Made by a program: the position numbers and the translations under genes. Below, in pieces: positions 1-8,900 of a DNA stretch of 28,614 nucleotides (position 1 is the stretch's first letter; every line of letters starts with the position of its first letter). The notes beneath the pieces are model-generated. The model was not told where the DNA came from and did no database searches. It was given only the letters and a program-made list of their open reading frames with translations. The stretch is from an uncultured Acetatifactor sp. Its GTDB lineage: Bacteria; Bacillota; Clostridia; Lachnospirales; Lachnospiraceae. The DNA lies in contig CAJTKW010000020.1 of the NCBI GenBank assembly GCA_910577035.1, positions 1,750 to 30,363 of the forward strand, written 5' to 3'.

Positions 1-292
1 CATAGGTCCGGCTTGCGGAGCTTCGAACGGATACGCTGCCGGTAGTCGCCTGAAGTCTGGCCTGCCAGTCCTGAAGGGTGCTGACCTTCTTTTGCTCTCC
101 TTCCTCCGCAACATTCCCTCCCTTATTTCCGCCGGCATCGCCGGTGTTCCCGCCAATGGCGGCGTTCAGGGCATTTTGGCCCTGGCCTGGATTCTGCTGA
201 TAATCCGTTATCGCAAATCTCCTGATTGTAGTGTTTGAAGCCCTGTAGCTTCTGGCGGATTCCATTCCTACTGCACTGGAATCAATTTTCAA
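1..292 (-). CDS. Unknown protein, 5' part only (runs off the left edge)
   Basis: An open frame of 97 codons reads off the left edge, so the C-terminus is missing. It starts at a TTG (292-290) placed 6 nt after a perfect AGGAGG (304-299). The nearby ATG at 297 is only 1 nt from the Shine-Dalgarno and reads ATG-CTT-TGA, a two-codon dead end overlapping the TTG, so TTG is the likely start. The protein begins MKIDSSAVGMESARSYRAS, is hydrophilic, has no signal peptide or membrane segment, and has a Gly/Asn-rich stretch around residues 45-62 followed by a Glu/Lys segment and a QDWQARLQ helix-like stretch. I do not recognise a named family. A sigma-D-type promoter lies about 150 nt upstream, which hints at co-regulation with motility genes; this is inference only. 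Coding is supported by the ribosome site and long frame; function is unknown. Confidence 0.7.
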   Translation of the reverse strand, partial: MKIDSSAVGMESARSYRASNTTIRRFAITDYQQNPGQGQNALNAAIGGNTGDAGGNKGGNVAEEGEQKKVSTLQDWQARLQATTGSVSVRSSASRTY

Positions 293-358
293 AGCATTCC
301 TCCTGTTTTGCCCCCTGATTCCGGCACTCGTCAGCAGCCGGAAAAAAAATGGCATCCG

Positions 359-379
359 GCGGGAATATCCTTTTCCCGC
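359..379 (-). other. Leader hairpin followed by a T8 run (possible attenuator)
   Basis: Within the roughly 200-nt leader of the left-edge gene, GCGGGAA and TTCCCGC form a 7-bp stem with a 7-nt loop. On the minus strand this is followed 9 nt later by eight consecutive T (349-342). A second, mutually exclusive 6-bp pairing (GCCGGA with TCCGGC) encloses the T run. This could be a weak terminator or attenuator before the start codon. The gap between stem and T run is longer than in standard intrinsic terminators, so it may have no role. Apart from this, the promoter and the repeat listed separately, I see nothing else in 298-501. Confidence 0.3.
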
Positions 380-443
380 ACAAACACCATCCGTGGTCTT
401 TATACTCGGGGGCAGTCGGCCAAACCGCTCCCCTGTATAAAGT

Positions 444-470
444 ATATCGTCATATTTCATATGAACTTTA
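444..470 (-). promoter_or_regulatory. Candidate sigma-D (sigma-28, flagellar type) promoter
   Basis: Read on the minus strand there is TAAA (470-467), a 15-nt spacer, then GACGATAT (451-444). The known Bacillus sigma-D consensus is TAAA, about 15 nt, GCCGATAT, so the match is 4/4 and 7/8 with correct spacing. No convincing sigma-A -35 box is positioned for the TATACT/TATACA sequences that overlap it. It would drive the left-edge gene through a leader of about 140 nt. The identification rests on consensus matching only. Confidence 0.5.
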
Positions 471-471
471 G

Positions 472-495
472 GGAAACACTGATTTAAGCGTTTCT
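472..495. repeat. Short palindromic repeat, copy 1 (3' of the SseB-domain gene)
   Basis: GGAAACACT, a 6-nt loop GATTTA, then AGCGTTTCT. Its arms and loop resemble two other copies in this window at 9181-9211 and 24386-24409. The single arm mismatch (A opposite C) becomes a G-U pair in minus-strand RNA, so the stem survives in the transcript of the adjacent gene. It begins 6 nt after the stop codon of the SseB-domain gene. No T tract follows, so it is not a classical intrinsic terminator. Confidence 0.6.
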
Positions 496-501
496 TCAGG
501 C

Positions 502-1053
502 TTACTTCTCCGGCACAGGCGGAGTCGGCGGCTGTGCCGGTGCGGGTGCGGGACGCACCACGGGCATGGACTGCCCGGTTCTCTGCCGCATCTGCGCAGC
601 CCTGGCCGCCATCATCCCGGCTATCATTTCTTTGGGAATAATCACATTTGCCCCCATGGGATTGATGACCAGGCCCACCGCGGGATGTTCGTTTCCCTGA
701 GCGTCCCTGCGCAGAATCATATTTGCGTAATCCTCTATCCTCAGGGCAAACGTTGGCATCTCCTGATTCCTCTCCACCCATTTCCGGTATTCCTTCGGAT
801 CGGTAAAGCCCATGAAAAATTTTTTCCCGTCCGGCGCTATCAGCATGGGAAACTGTATCCTGCTCCCGGGCTCGATCTTCAGATTCCCCTCCTCGTCGGC
901 CACAGGCTCCGGCTCAATAATGGCAGGTGCCTGAAAGGACGATTTTGCCAGCTCCTCCACAAACATATTGCGGTGCTCCGGGGAATCTTCCTCCCTTACC
1001 AATTCAATACATCCCACAAACATGGGATTACTGACCGCTTTGTTAAATTCCAT
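502..1053 (-). CDS. SseB N-terminal-domain protein with proline-rich tail
   Basis: The 183-residue product matches the SseB N-terminal domain family (enhanced serine sensitivity protein B), recognisable from the PAIIEPEPV and FPMLIAPDGKKFFMGFTD stretches around residues 43-50 and 68-85, followed by EYRKW. Biochemical function of this family is not established; it is common as a small cytoplasmic accessory protein in Firmicutes. Residues 145-160 are an Ala/Met-rich helix and the last 20 residues are a Pro/Ala-rich tail of low complexity. There is no signal peptide or membrane segment. The start has a good ribosome site (AGGAAAGGA) and lies 15 nt after the aconitase-family gene, so the two are probably cotranscribed. 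The family call is fairly secure; the role is not. Confidence 0.8.
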   Translation of the reverse strand: MEFNKAVSNPMFVGCIELVREEDSPEHRNMFVEELAKSSFQAPAIIEPEPVADEEGNLKIEPGSRIQFPMLIAPDGKKFFMGFTDPKEYRKWVERNQEMPTFALRIEDYANMILRRDAQGNEHPAVGLVINPMGANVIIPKEMIAGMMAARAAQMRQRTGQSMPVVRPAPAPAQPPTPPVPEK

Positions 1054-1068
1054 GTGCGATTCCTTTCC

Positions 1069-3357
1069 TCATTGCCTGTTGTAATTAATCAGGCATCCCT
1101 TCAAAATAATCAGCCTTTCCTCGTCGGTAAGCTCACCCAGACTCAGCTCAAATCTCTCCAAAGCACCGTTCTTCACCACATATGCGTCGATACGGTCCGC
1201 CTTTTCCTCCACAGCCTTGCGGATGCCGGGGAAGAACAGATAATCCAGATTCTCAAACGGCAGCCCGCCCGCGCCGATCACAAAGGGCAGCATTCCCCAG
1301 TTGATCAGATTGGAGCGGTAGCGCTTTGTCGCATACTCATTGGCAATGTTGGCCCAGCCCCCCAGTACCTTCTGGCAGGAGGCAGCCTGCTCCCTGGCAG
1401 AGCCGTCCCCCGGCTTTACCGCAAAAATGGTGGAGCCGAAGCCGGTATTCTCATGGCTTACTTCCGGGAATACACTCTTAATGGGATCCATGACTTCCTT
1501 GATTTCCGGCATGACATGGCAGGGATGTCCGCCCTTCCTGCGTTCTTCCTCCAGGCCCCGCATCTCCTTGGCCCGCCCCACATATTCCGGATCCTTCCGG
1601 CTTAAGGTAAACTCTGCCAGCCCCAGGGGATTGGAACGGTAAGACGAGGTCTCCCCGGAAGGGATCAACTCGTCGGTGGTGGTCACCGGATCATGAATCT
1701 CGCTGACTACCCGCAGCACCAGATTCTCCGGCAGCTCTCCCATTGCCGGCCAGTCCTTGATATTGGGCCCAAGCTGGATCTCCGCCTGGGGATCCGCCAC
1801 GCCGTGAGAGTCAAATACCCGGTTTTCATATATTTTACTGTCAAAATGATATTGATACTTGCCGATTTCACCGTCAAACTCCGTGGCCGGAGTCAATACT
1901 CCTTTATTTGCCGCGGTTGCCGCAATGGATCTAGCATCCATCAGCGCCACGGAGGAAATCTGTCCGTTCTGCAGCTTGCTTCCCTCACGGTTAGGGAAAT
2001 TCCTGGTAGAATGACGAATGCTGAAGGCGTTATTGGCCGGCGTGTCACCCGCGCCGAAGCATGGGCCGCAGAAGGCCGTCTTCATTACGGCACCCGTCTC
2101 CATGACAGCAGCCGCACACCCATTGCGGATCAGCTCCATATATACAGGCATAGACGCAGGATACACGCTCAGGGTAAAGCCGTCGGATCCGATGCTGCTC
2201 CCTTTCAATATGTCCGCAGCGGCACAGATATTTTCAAATCCGCCGCCGGCACAGCCGGCAATAATCCCCTGATCCACCACGAGCTTCCCGTTCTTTACCT
2301 TTTCCTTCAGCTTTAGCTCCGCGGTTCCGTCCAGGCTGACCCGTGCCTGCTTCTCCGTCTCCTCCAGAATATCCATCAAATTCGCATTCAGCTCCTCGAT
2401 GGTATAGGTATTGCTGGGATGGAAGGGCATGGCAATCATGGGACGGACCTTATCAAGATCCACCCGAATCATACCGTCATAATAAGCAATCCTGCCGGGC
2501 AGCAGCTCCCTGTAATCCTCGGCCCGTCCATGTGTCGCGTAGAATTCCGCAATCTCCCCGTCCGTTTTCCAGATAGAGGACAGGCAGGCAGTCTCCGTGG
2601 TCATCACATCAATGCCGATCCGGAAATCGGCACTTAAGTTTTCCACACCCGGCCCCACGAATTCCATGACTTTATTTTTCACATATCCGTTTTTGAACAC
2701 GGCGCCGATAATCGCCAGGGCCACATCCTGAGGGCCCACCCCCTTCGCGGGAGTGCCGGTAAGGTATACGCCCACCACCTGCGGCATGTTAATATCGTAA
2801 GTCTGCTTCAGCAGCTGCTTCACCAGCTCAGGGCCGCCCTCCCCGATGGCCATGGTACCCAGCGCGCCATAGCGGGTATGGGAATCGGAGCCAAGGATCA
2901 TGTCGCCGCCCTTGGTAAGCATTTCCCGCGCGTACTGATGAATCACCGCCTGGTGAGGCGGCACATACACCCCGCCGTACTTTTTGGCACAGCTCAGGCC
3001 AAACATGTGGTCATCCTCATTGATGGTACCGCCCACGGCACAGAGGGAATTGTGACAGTTAGTCAGCACATAGGGCACAGGGAACTTCTCAAGCCCGGAT
3101 GCCCTGGCCGTCTGAATAATCCCTACAAAGGTAATATCATGACTGGTCAGCTTATCAAAACGTATTTTCAGCTTCTCCATATTGCCGGAAGTGTTGTGGC
3201 TCTCCAGAATGCCGTAGGATATGGTCTTCCTGGCAGCGTTTTCCCTGGTAACTCCCCATCCGCCCTTGCGCAGGATTTCCGCTGCCGCATCCGGGCCGTC
3301 CGGAATAATGTCCTGGTTGTTTACCAGAAAGGCTCCGCCCTGTATCAACTCTATCAT
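1069..3357 (-). CDS. Aconitase-family hydratase (aconitate hydratase-like)
   Basis: This 762-residue cytoplasmic protein has the aconitase architecture: a three-subdomain iron-sulfur part (about 1-520) and a C-terminal swivel part (about 590-720). Visible landmarks are DSHT (158-161), cluster-ligand Cys369 (IAGCAGGG) and Cys430/Cys433 (CGPC), the arginine-bearing STRNFPNREGS segment near 450-460, and a swivel segment GDGSAREQAA that corresponds to GSSREHAA of classical aconitases. The first cysteine motif is AGCAGG rather than the textbook GSCTN, which marks a divergent subgroup often annotated only as hydratase. Citrate/isocitrate isomerisation is therefore likely but not certain; another hydroxy-acid dehydration is possible. 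It starts with AAGGAGAGC seven or so bases before ATG and sits 20 nt after glgP, so it is probably in the same transcript. Confidence 0.85.
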   Translation of the reverse strand: MIELIQGGAFLVNNQDIIPDGPDAAAEILRKGGWGVTRENAARKTISYGILESHNTSGNMEKLKIRFDKLTSHDITFVGIIQTARASGLEKFPVPYVLTNCHNSLCAVGGTINEDDHMFGLSCAKKYGGVYVPPHQAVIHQYAREMLTKGGDMILGSDSHTRYGALGTMAIGEGGPELVKQLLKQTYDINMPQVVGVYLTGTPAKGVGPQDVALAIIGAVFKNGYVKNKVMEFVGPGVENLSADFRIGIDVMTTETACLSSIWKTDGEIAEFYATHGRAEDYRELLPGRIAYYDGMIRVDLDKVRPMIAMPFHPSNTYTIEELNANLMDILEETEKQARVSLDGTAELKLKEKVKNGKLVVDQGIIAGCAGGGFENICAAADILKGSSIGSDGFTLSVYPASMPVYMELIRNGCAAAVMETGAVMKTAFCGPCFGAGDTPANNAFSIRHSTRNFPNREGSKLQNGQISSVALMDARSIAATAANKGVLTPATEFDGEIGKYQYHFDSKIYENRVFDSHGVADPQAEIQLGPNIKDWPAMGELPENLVLRVVSEIHDPVTTTDELIPSGETSSYRSNPLGLAEFTLSRKDPEYVGRAKEMRGLEEERRKGGHPCHVMPEIKEVMDPIKSVFPEVSHENTGFGSTIFAVKPGDGSAREQAASCQKVLGGWANIANEYATKRYRSNLINWGMLPFVIGAGGLPFENLDYLFFPGIRKAVEEKADRIDAYVVKNGALERFELSLGELTDEERLIILKGCLINYNRQ

Positions 3358-3377
3358 TTTGCTCTCCTTTTCCTCTA

Positions 3378-5906
3378 TTACAGCGTCACTTTATCCAGGT
3401 GCCAGATTTCGTCCACATACTGCTGAATGGTTCTGTCCGAGGTAAACTTCCCCGAGCAGGCTACATTCAGGATGGCGCTCTTCGCCCAGCCCTCCCTGTC
3501 ACGGTAAGCTGCCTCCACCTTTTCCTGTGCCTCCGCGTACGCCTTGAAATCCTTAAGGATAAAGTAGGTATCCGCCTTAGAGGTGCTCAGGGTATTCAGC
3601 AGGGAATTATACAGGGGGCGGAACAGCTCCCTGTCGGAGGAATACGTCCCGTCCACCAGCTGGTCCAGTACCCTGCGGATGTCCCCGTCGCTGTGGTAGA
3701 TCTCCATGGGATCATATCCGCCATGATTTTCAAAGCGGATGACCTCGTCGGAAGACAAGCCGAAGATAAATGCGTTCTCCCGGCCCACTTCCTCCACGAT
3801 CTCCACGTTAGCCCCGTCCATGGTGCCCAGGGTCAGCGCCCCGTTGAGCATGAATTTCATATTGCCGGTGCCGGAAGCCTCCTTGCTGGCAGTGGAAATC
3901 TGCTCCGATACGTCTGCTGCCGCAAAGATAATCTCCGCGTTGGATACATTATAGTTTTCGATAAAGACCACCTTGATCTTTCCGCCGATGGAAGCGTCTT
4001 TGTTGACCACTTCCGCCACAGAATTAATCAGCTTGATGGTCAGCTTCGCATTGCGGTAGCCTGCCGCCGCCTTCGCTCCGAAAATAAAGGTCCTGGGATA
4101 GAACTCCATGCCCGGATTGGCCTTTAACTGGTTATACAGGTACATCACATGCAGAATATTCAGCAGCTGTCTCTTGTACTCATGGAGACGCTTCACCTGT
4201 ACGTCAAAAATGGAATTGGGATCCACACTGACGCCGTTGTGCTCCTGAATATACTTGGCCAGGCGAAGCTTATTCTGATACTTGATGTCCATAAACTCCT
4301 TCCGCGCCGCCTTGTCTTCCGCCAGTCCCTTGATCTTTCCGATCTGAGGCAGATCCGTGATCCAGCCGTTACCGATCTTGGAGGTTACCCAGTCCGCCAG
4401 CAGCGGATTGCCGTGTAGCAGGAACCTTCTCTGGGTAATCCCGTTGGTCTTATTGTTAAAGCGCTCGGGATACAGCTCGTAGAAATCCTTCAGCTCCTGA
4501 TTCTTCAGGATCTCGGTGTGCAGCCTGGCCACACCGTTTACGGAATAACCGGCTATGATCGCCATGTGTGCCATCCTTACCTGGCCATTGTACAAAATGG
4601 CAGTTTTGTAAATCTTGTCCTGTACGTCCCCGCCGTAGTACTTTTCCTCCAGCAGCTTGATGAAGCGGCGGTTAATTTCCTCCACAATCTGATAGATCCT
4701 GGGCAGAAGCCTCTGGAACAGGTCAATGGGCCACTTTTCCAGCGCCTCGGACATAATCGTATGATTGGTATAAGCACAGGTCCGGGTGGTGATACTCCAT
4801 GCCTCGTCCCAGCTGAGATTGAAATCATCCAGCAGAATGCGCATCAGCTCGGGCACTGCCACCGTAGGATGGGTATCATTGAGCTGGAAGGTCACCTTCT
4901 CCGGGAACCTGTGAATATCGTCATGCCTGCGCATAAACTTCTCCACTGCCTCCTGAACGGAAGCGGAGATGAAGAAATACTGCTGCTTTAAGCGCAGCTC
5001 CTTGCCGGCGTAATGGTTGTCGTTAGGGTAAAGCACCTCGACGATATTCCGAGCCAGGTTCTCCTGCTCCACGGCCCTGCGGTAATCTCCCTTGTCAAAG
5101 GAATCCAGCTGGAAGCCCTCCATGGGCTCCGCATCCCAGATGCGCAGCGTATTGACAATACCGTTCCCATAGCCCACAATGGGCAGATCAAAGGGAATGG
5201 CCCGCACTGCCTGATAATCCTCCTGCACAAAATGATTGATACCGTTTTCGTCACAATATATGGAAACATGGCCGCCGAATTTCACCACCTTGGCATACTC
5301 AGGGCGGCGGAGCTCAAAGGGATTACCGTTCTCCAGCCAATTGTCAGGCACCTCCACCTGATAACCGTCCTTGATCTGCTGCTTGAACATTCCGTAGCGG
5401 TAGCGGATGCCGCAGCCGTAGGCCGGATATCCCAGCGTTGCCAGGGAATCCAGGAAGCAGGCTGCAAGCCTGCCAAGGCCGCCGTTTCCCAGACCTGCAT
5501 CCGGCTCCTGGTCCTCCACCAGATTCAGATCCAGCCCCAGCTCCTCCAGGGCCTCCTTCACCGGGGCAGATGCCTGCAGATTAATGATGTTATTGCCCAG
5601 GGCGCGCCCCATCAGGAATTCCATCGACATGTAATAGACCATCTTGGGATCCTGTTTCTCGTAGATCTTCTGGGTATCGATCCAGTGGTCCATGATCTGG
5701 TCCTTAATGGCAAGGGACGCCGCCTGAAATACCTGCTGGGGAGATGCCTCCTCTATGTCCTTGCGGTATAAGGTTTTCACGTTATAAACCACGCTTCTCT
5801 TGAAAAGATCCTTATTAAATCCCGGTTTTTCCATTTCCTGTCTGGCGGCTTCCTGCTTTTCCGCATCCTGCCTTTCGGTTACGTTCTTATGGGTAAAATT
5901 TTTCAT
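3378..5906 (-). CDS. glgP: Glycogen/starch/maltodextrin phosphorylase
   Basis: An 842-residue GT35 phosphorylase that splits alpha-1,4-glucans with phosphate to give glucose-1-phosphate in the cytoplasm. The pyridoxal-phosphate signature EASGTGNMKFMLNG is present, with the cofactor lysine at Lys684. Other family landmarks are EDQEPDAGLGNGGLGRLAACF (about 131-151), NDTHPT (343-348) and KRLHEYKRQ (572-580). Length is typical of bacterial enzymes, with an extra charged 30-residue N-terminus rich in Glu, Gln and Lys. The ribosome site AAAGGAGAG lies 7 nt before ATG. A promoter candidate overlaps the end of ileS just upstream. It is the first gene of a tight group with the aconitase-family and SseB-domain genes. 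Confidence 0.95.
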   Translation of the reverse strand: MKNFTHKNVTERQDAEKQEAARQEMEKPGFNKDLFKRSVVYNVKTLYRKDIEEASPQQVFQAASLAIKDQIMDHWIDTQKIYEKQDPKMVYYMSMEFLMGRALGNNIINLQASAPVKEALEELGLDLNLVEDQEPDAGLGNGGLGRLAACFLDSLATLGYPAYGCGIRYRYGMFKQQIKDGYQVEVPDNWLENGNPFELRRPEYAKVVKFGGHVSIYCDENGINHFVQEDYQAVRAIPFDLPIVGYGNGIVNTLRIWDAEPMEGFQLDSFDKGDYRRAVEQENLARNIVEVLYPNDNHYAGKELRLKQQYFFISASVQEAVEKFMRRHDDIHRFPEKVTFQLNDTHPTVAVPELMRILLDDFNLSWDEAWSITTRTCAYTNHTIMSEALEKWPIDLFQRLLPRIYQIVEEINRRFIKLLEEKYYGGDVQDKIYKTAILYNGQVRMAHMAIIAGYSVNGVARLHTEILKNQELKDFYELYPERFNNKTNGITQRRFLLHGNPLLADWVTSKIGNGWITDLPQIGKIKGLAEDKAARKEFMDIKYQNKLRLAKYIQEHNGVSVDPNSIFDVQVKRLHEYKRQLLNILHVMYLYNQLKANPGMEFYPRTFIFGAKAAAGYRNAKLTIKLINSVAEVVNKDASIGGKIKVVFIENYNVSNAEIIFAAADVSEQISTASKEASGTGNMKFMLNGALTLGTMDGANVEIVEEVGRENAFIFGLSSDEVIRFENHGGYDPMEIYHSDGDIRRVLDQLVDGTYSSDRELFRPLYNSLLNTLSTSKADTYFILKDFKAYAEAQEKVEAAYRDREGWAKSAILNVACSGKFTSDRTIQQYVDEIWHLDKVTL

Positions 5907-5939
5907 AGTCTGCTCTCCTTTTCAAAATATAGCCAGTTT

Positions 5940-5967
5940 ATTTTACCATATTTTTACTTCTTTTCAA
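5940..5967 (-). promoter_or_regulatory. Candidate sigma-A promoter for glgP
   Basis: On the minus strand TTGAAA (5967-5962, 5/6 to the -35 consensus), a 16-nt spacer, then TAAAAT (5945-5940, 5/6 to the -10). The -35 box overlaps the ileS stop codon. It leaves a leader of about 25 nt to the glgP ATG and would separate glgP expression from the T-box-controlled ileS transcript. No terminator is visible between ileS and glgP, so read-through is also possible. Confidence 0.45.
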
Positions 5968-8900
5968 ACCCTTTCTATGGTAATCAGCACCTTTTCCCCG
6001 TTGACGTCCTCCCATTCCCTGGCCACTGCATAGCGGGCGCCTTCCGTCAGCTCCTCTGCCAGCACCTTCCCGCAGATTGCCTCCCGGTTCTTCTGCGCCA
6101 GGGCGGACAGCTTCCCGTTTTCGTTCAGGGATACCCGGATATGATCCATGACCTCAAAACCTGCCTCCTTGCGCATGGTCTGGATCTTACTGATGATCTC
6201 GTTGACAAAGCCCTCCTCGATCAGCTCCTCTGTCAGGTTGGTATCCAGAACCACCGTCATCCGGTTGTCTTCCTGGGTTACATAGCCTTCCTTCTTCGCC
6301 GTATCAATGAGCAGGTCTTCCCTGGTCAGCTCCACGGTCTCTCCGTTCACAGCAAAGCGCAGCATCCCCTTTTCGTTCAGCTCGTCCATGGCGGCATTTC
6401 CGTCCAGAGACCCAAGGCTCTCCCGGATGCCGTTCAGCAGCTTGCCGTATTTCGGCCCCACCGTGCGCAGCTGAGGCTTAAACACATAAGAGGTGAACTC
6501 TCTCACGTCCTCCGTGAACACCAGCTCCTTCACGTTCAGCTCGCCCTTGATAATATCCGTGTAAAAGTCATCCAGCGGATGCTCAGCCTTGAGATACATT
6601 CTTGCCACCGGCTGGCGGTTCTTGATGCCCGCATCCTCACGGCAGGCATGGCCCATGGTCACGGCCTCCCGCAGCTCCTTCATATCCTCTTCCAGCTTAT
6701 TGTCGATACAGCCTTCCGTTACCGCCGGATAGTCGCAGAGATGGATACTCTCCGGCGCCGTGCCGTCAATGCTCCGCACCAGGTTCTGATAAATATCCTC
6801 CGTGATAAAGGGGATCATGGGCGCGGCGGCCTTACAGATCGTCACCAGCGCGGTGTACAGGGTCATATAGGCATTGATTTTATCCTGCTCCATACCCTTG
6901 GCCCAGAAGCGCTCCCTGCTCCTGCGGACATACCAGTTGCTCATTTCCTCTACAAAATCCTCCAGCGCTGCTCCTGCTTCCGGGATCCTGTACTGGTCCA
7001 GATTTTCGTCCACTGCCTTCACCGTGGTATTCAGCCTGGAAAGCAGCCATTTATCCATCACGGGCAGCTTCTCGTATTCCAGGGTATGCTTTGTGGCATC
7101 AAAGCCGTCGATCTCCGCGTACAGCACAAAGAAGGCATAGGTGTTCCACAGCGTACCCATAATCTTCCGCTGCCCCTCCTGCACAATCTTGCCGGAAAAA
7201 CGCTTGGGCAGCCAGGGGGAACAGCTGGTATAAAAATACCATCTGATGGCATCCGCCCCGTAGGTTTTCAGGGCCTCAAAGGGATCCACCGCATTGCCCT
7301 TGGACTTGCTCATCTTCTGACCGTTTTCATCCATCACAAGTCCCAGTACGATCACGTTTTCATAGGGTGCCTTATGAAACAGCAGAGTGGATTCCGCCAT
7401 CAGGGAATGGAACCAGCCTCTGGTCTGGTCCACGGCCTCAGAAATGAACTGAGCCGGGAACTGCTGCTCGAACAGCTCCTTATTCTCAAAGGGATAATGA
7501 TGCTGGGCAAAGGGCATGGCGCCGGAATCAAACCAGCAGTCAATCACCTCCGGCACCCTTTTCATCACGCCCCCGCACTCCGGGCAGGTAAAGGTCACCT
7601 GGTCAATATAGGGCCTGTGGAGCTCCACCTTTGCCGCCTGCGGGTCTCCCGCCTTCTCCGCCAGCTCCGCCCGGCTGCCGATACATTCCTGATGGCCGCA
7701 GGAACACTCCCAGATGTTTAAGGGCGTGCCCCAGTAGCGATTCCGGGAAATTGCCCAGTCCTGAATATTTTCCAGCCAGTTGCCGAAGCGTCCCGTGCCG
7801 ATGGACTCCGGGATCCAGTTCACCGTGTTGTTATTGCGGATCAGCTCCTCCTTCACCGCCGTCTCCCTGATGTACCAGGATTCTCTTGCGTAATAGATTA
7901 AAGGCGTATCACATCTCCAGCAGTGAGGGTACTCATGCTCAAATTTAGGCGCGGAAAACAGCTTTCCTTCCTTCTCCAGATCCTTTAAAATCTCCGGGTC
8001 CGCCTTTTTCACAAACATGCCGGCATAGGGCGTTTCCTCCGTCATCTCCCCCTTGCCGTCCACAAACTGCACAAAGGGCAGGTCATACTTTCTGCCCACG
8101 CTTGCGTCGTCTTCACCGAAGGCCGGGGCAATGTGTACGATACCCGTGCCGTCGGACATGGTGACATAATTGTCGCAGGTGACAAAATGCGCCTTTTTGT
8201 TCTGCTTTGCCGCCGCTTCCCCGGCACAGGCAAACAGGGGCTCATACTCTCTGTACTCCAGGTCCTTCCCCTTGTATGTCTCCAGGATTTCATACGCCGG
8301 TTTCCCGTCAGCGGCTTCCGTATCCGCATTTTTTTCCGGGGTCCTGAAGATGGTATCCAGCAAAGCCTCCGCCATATAGTAAGTATAGCCGTCCGCTGCT
8401 TTGACCTTGCAATAGGTCTCCTCCGGATTCACGCACAGAGCCAGGTTGGAGGGCAGGGTCCAGGGCGTGGTGGTCCAGGCCAGGAAATACGCATCCTCGC
8501 CCACACAACGAAAACGTACTATGGCGGAGCGTTCCTTCACCGTCTTATACCCCTGGGCTACCTCCTGGGCTGACAAGGGGGTGCCGCAGCGGGGACAGTA
8601 GGGTACGATTTTAAAGCCCTTGTACAGCAGTCCCTGGTCCCAGATGGTTTTTAAGGCCCACCATTCGGACTCGATAAAATTATCGTCATAGGTCACATAG
8701 GGATGATCCATATCCGCCCAGAAGCCCACAATGCCGGAGAAATCCTCCCACATGCCCTTATACTTCCAGACGCTCTCCTTGCATTTGTCAATAAAGGGCT
8801 CCAGGCCGTAGGCCTCAATCTGGTCCTTGCCGTCTAAGCCCAGCCGCTTTTCCACCTCGATTTCCACCGGCAGGCCATGGGTATCCCAGCCCGCCTTCCG

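Noticed and set aside
685..1605. A 306-codon plus-strand open frame across the SseB-domain and aconitase-family genes
   Set aside because: It crosses the boundary of two real minus-strand genes and lacks a ribosome site and recognisable domain.
5889..7721. A 610-codon plus-strand open frame opposite ileS
   Set aside because: It lies wholly antisense to a well-identified synthetase and the end of glgP, its product is a low-complexity His/Leu/Arg-rich string without recognisable domains, and it has no fitting ribosome site. It is a codon-bias shadow.
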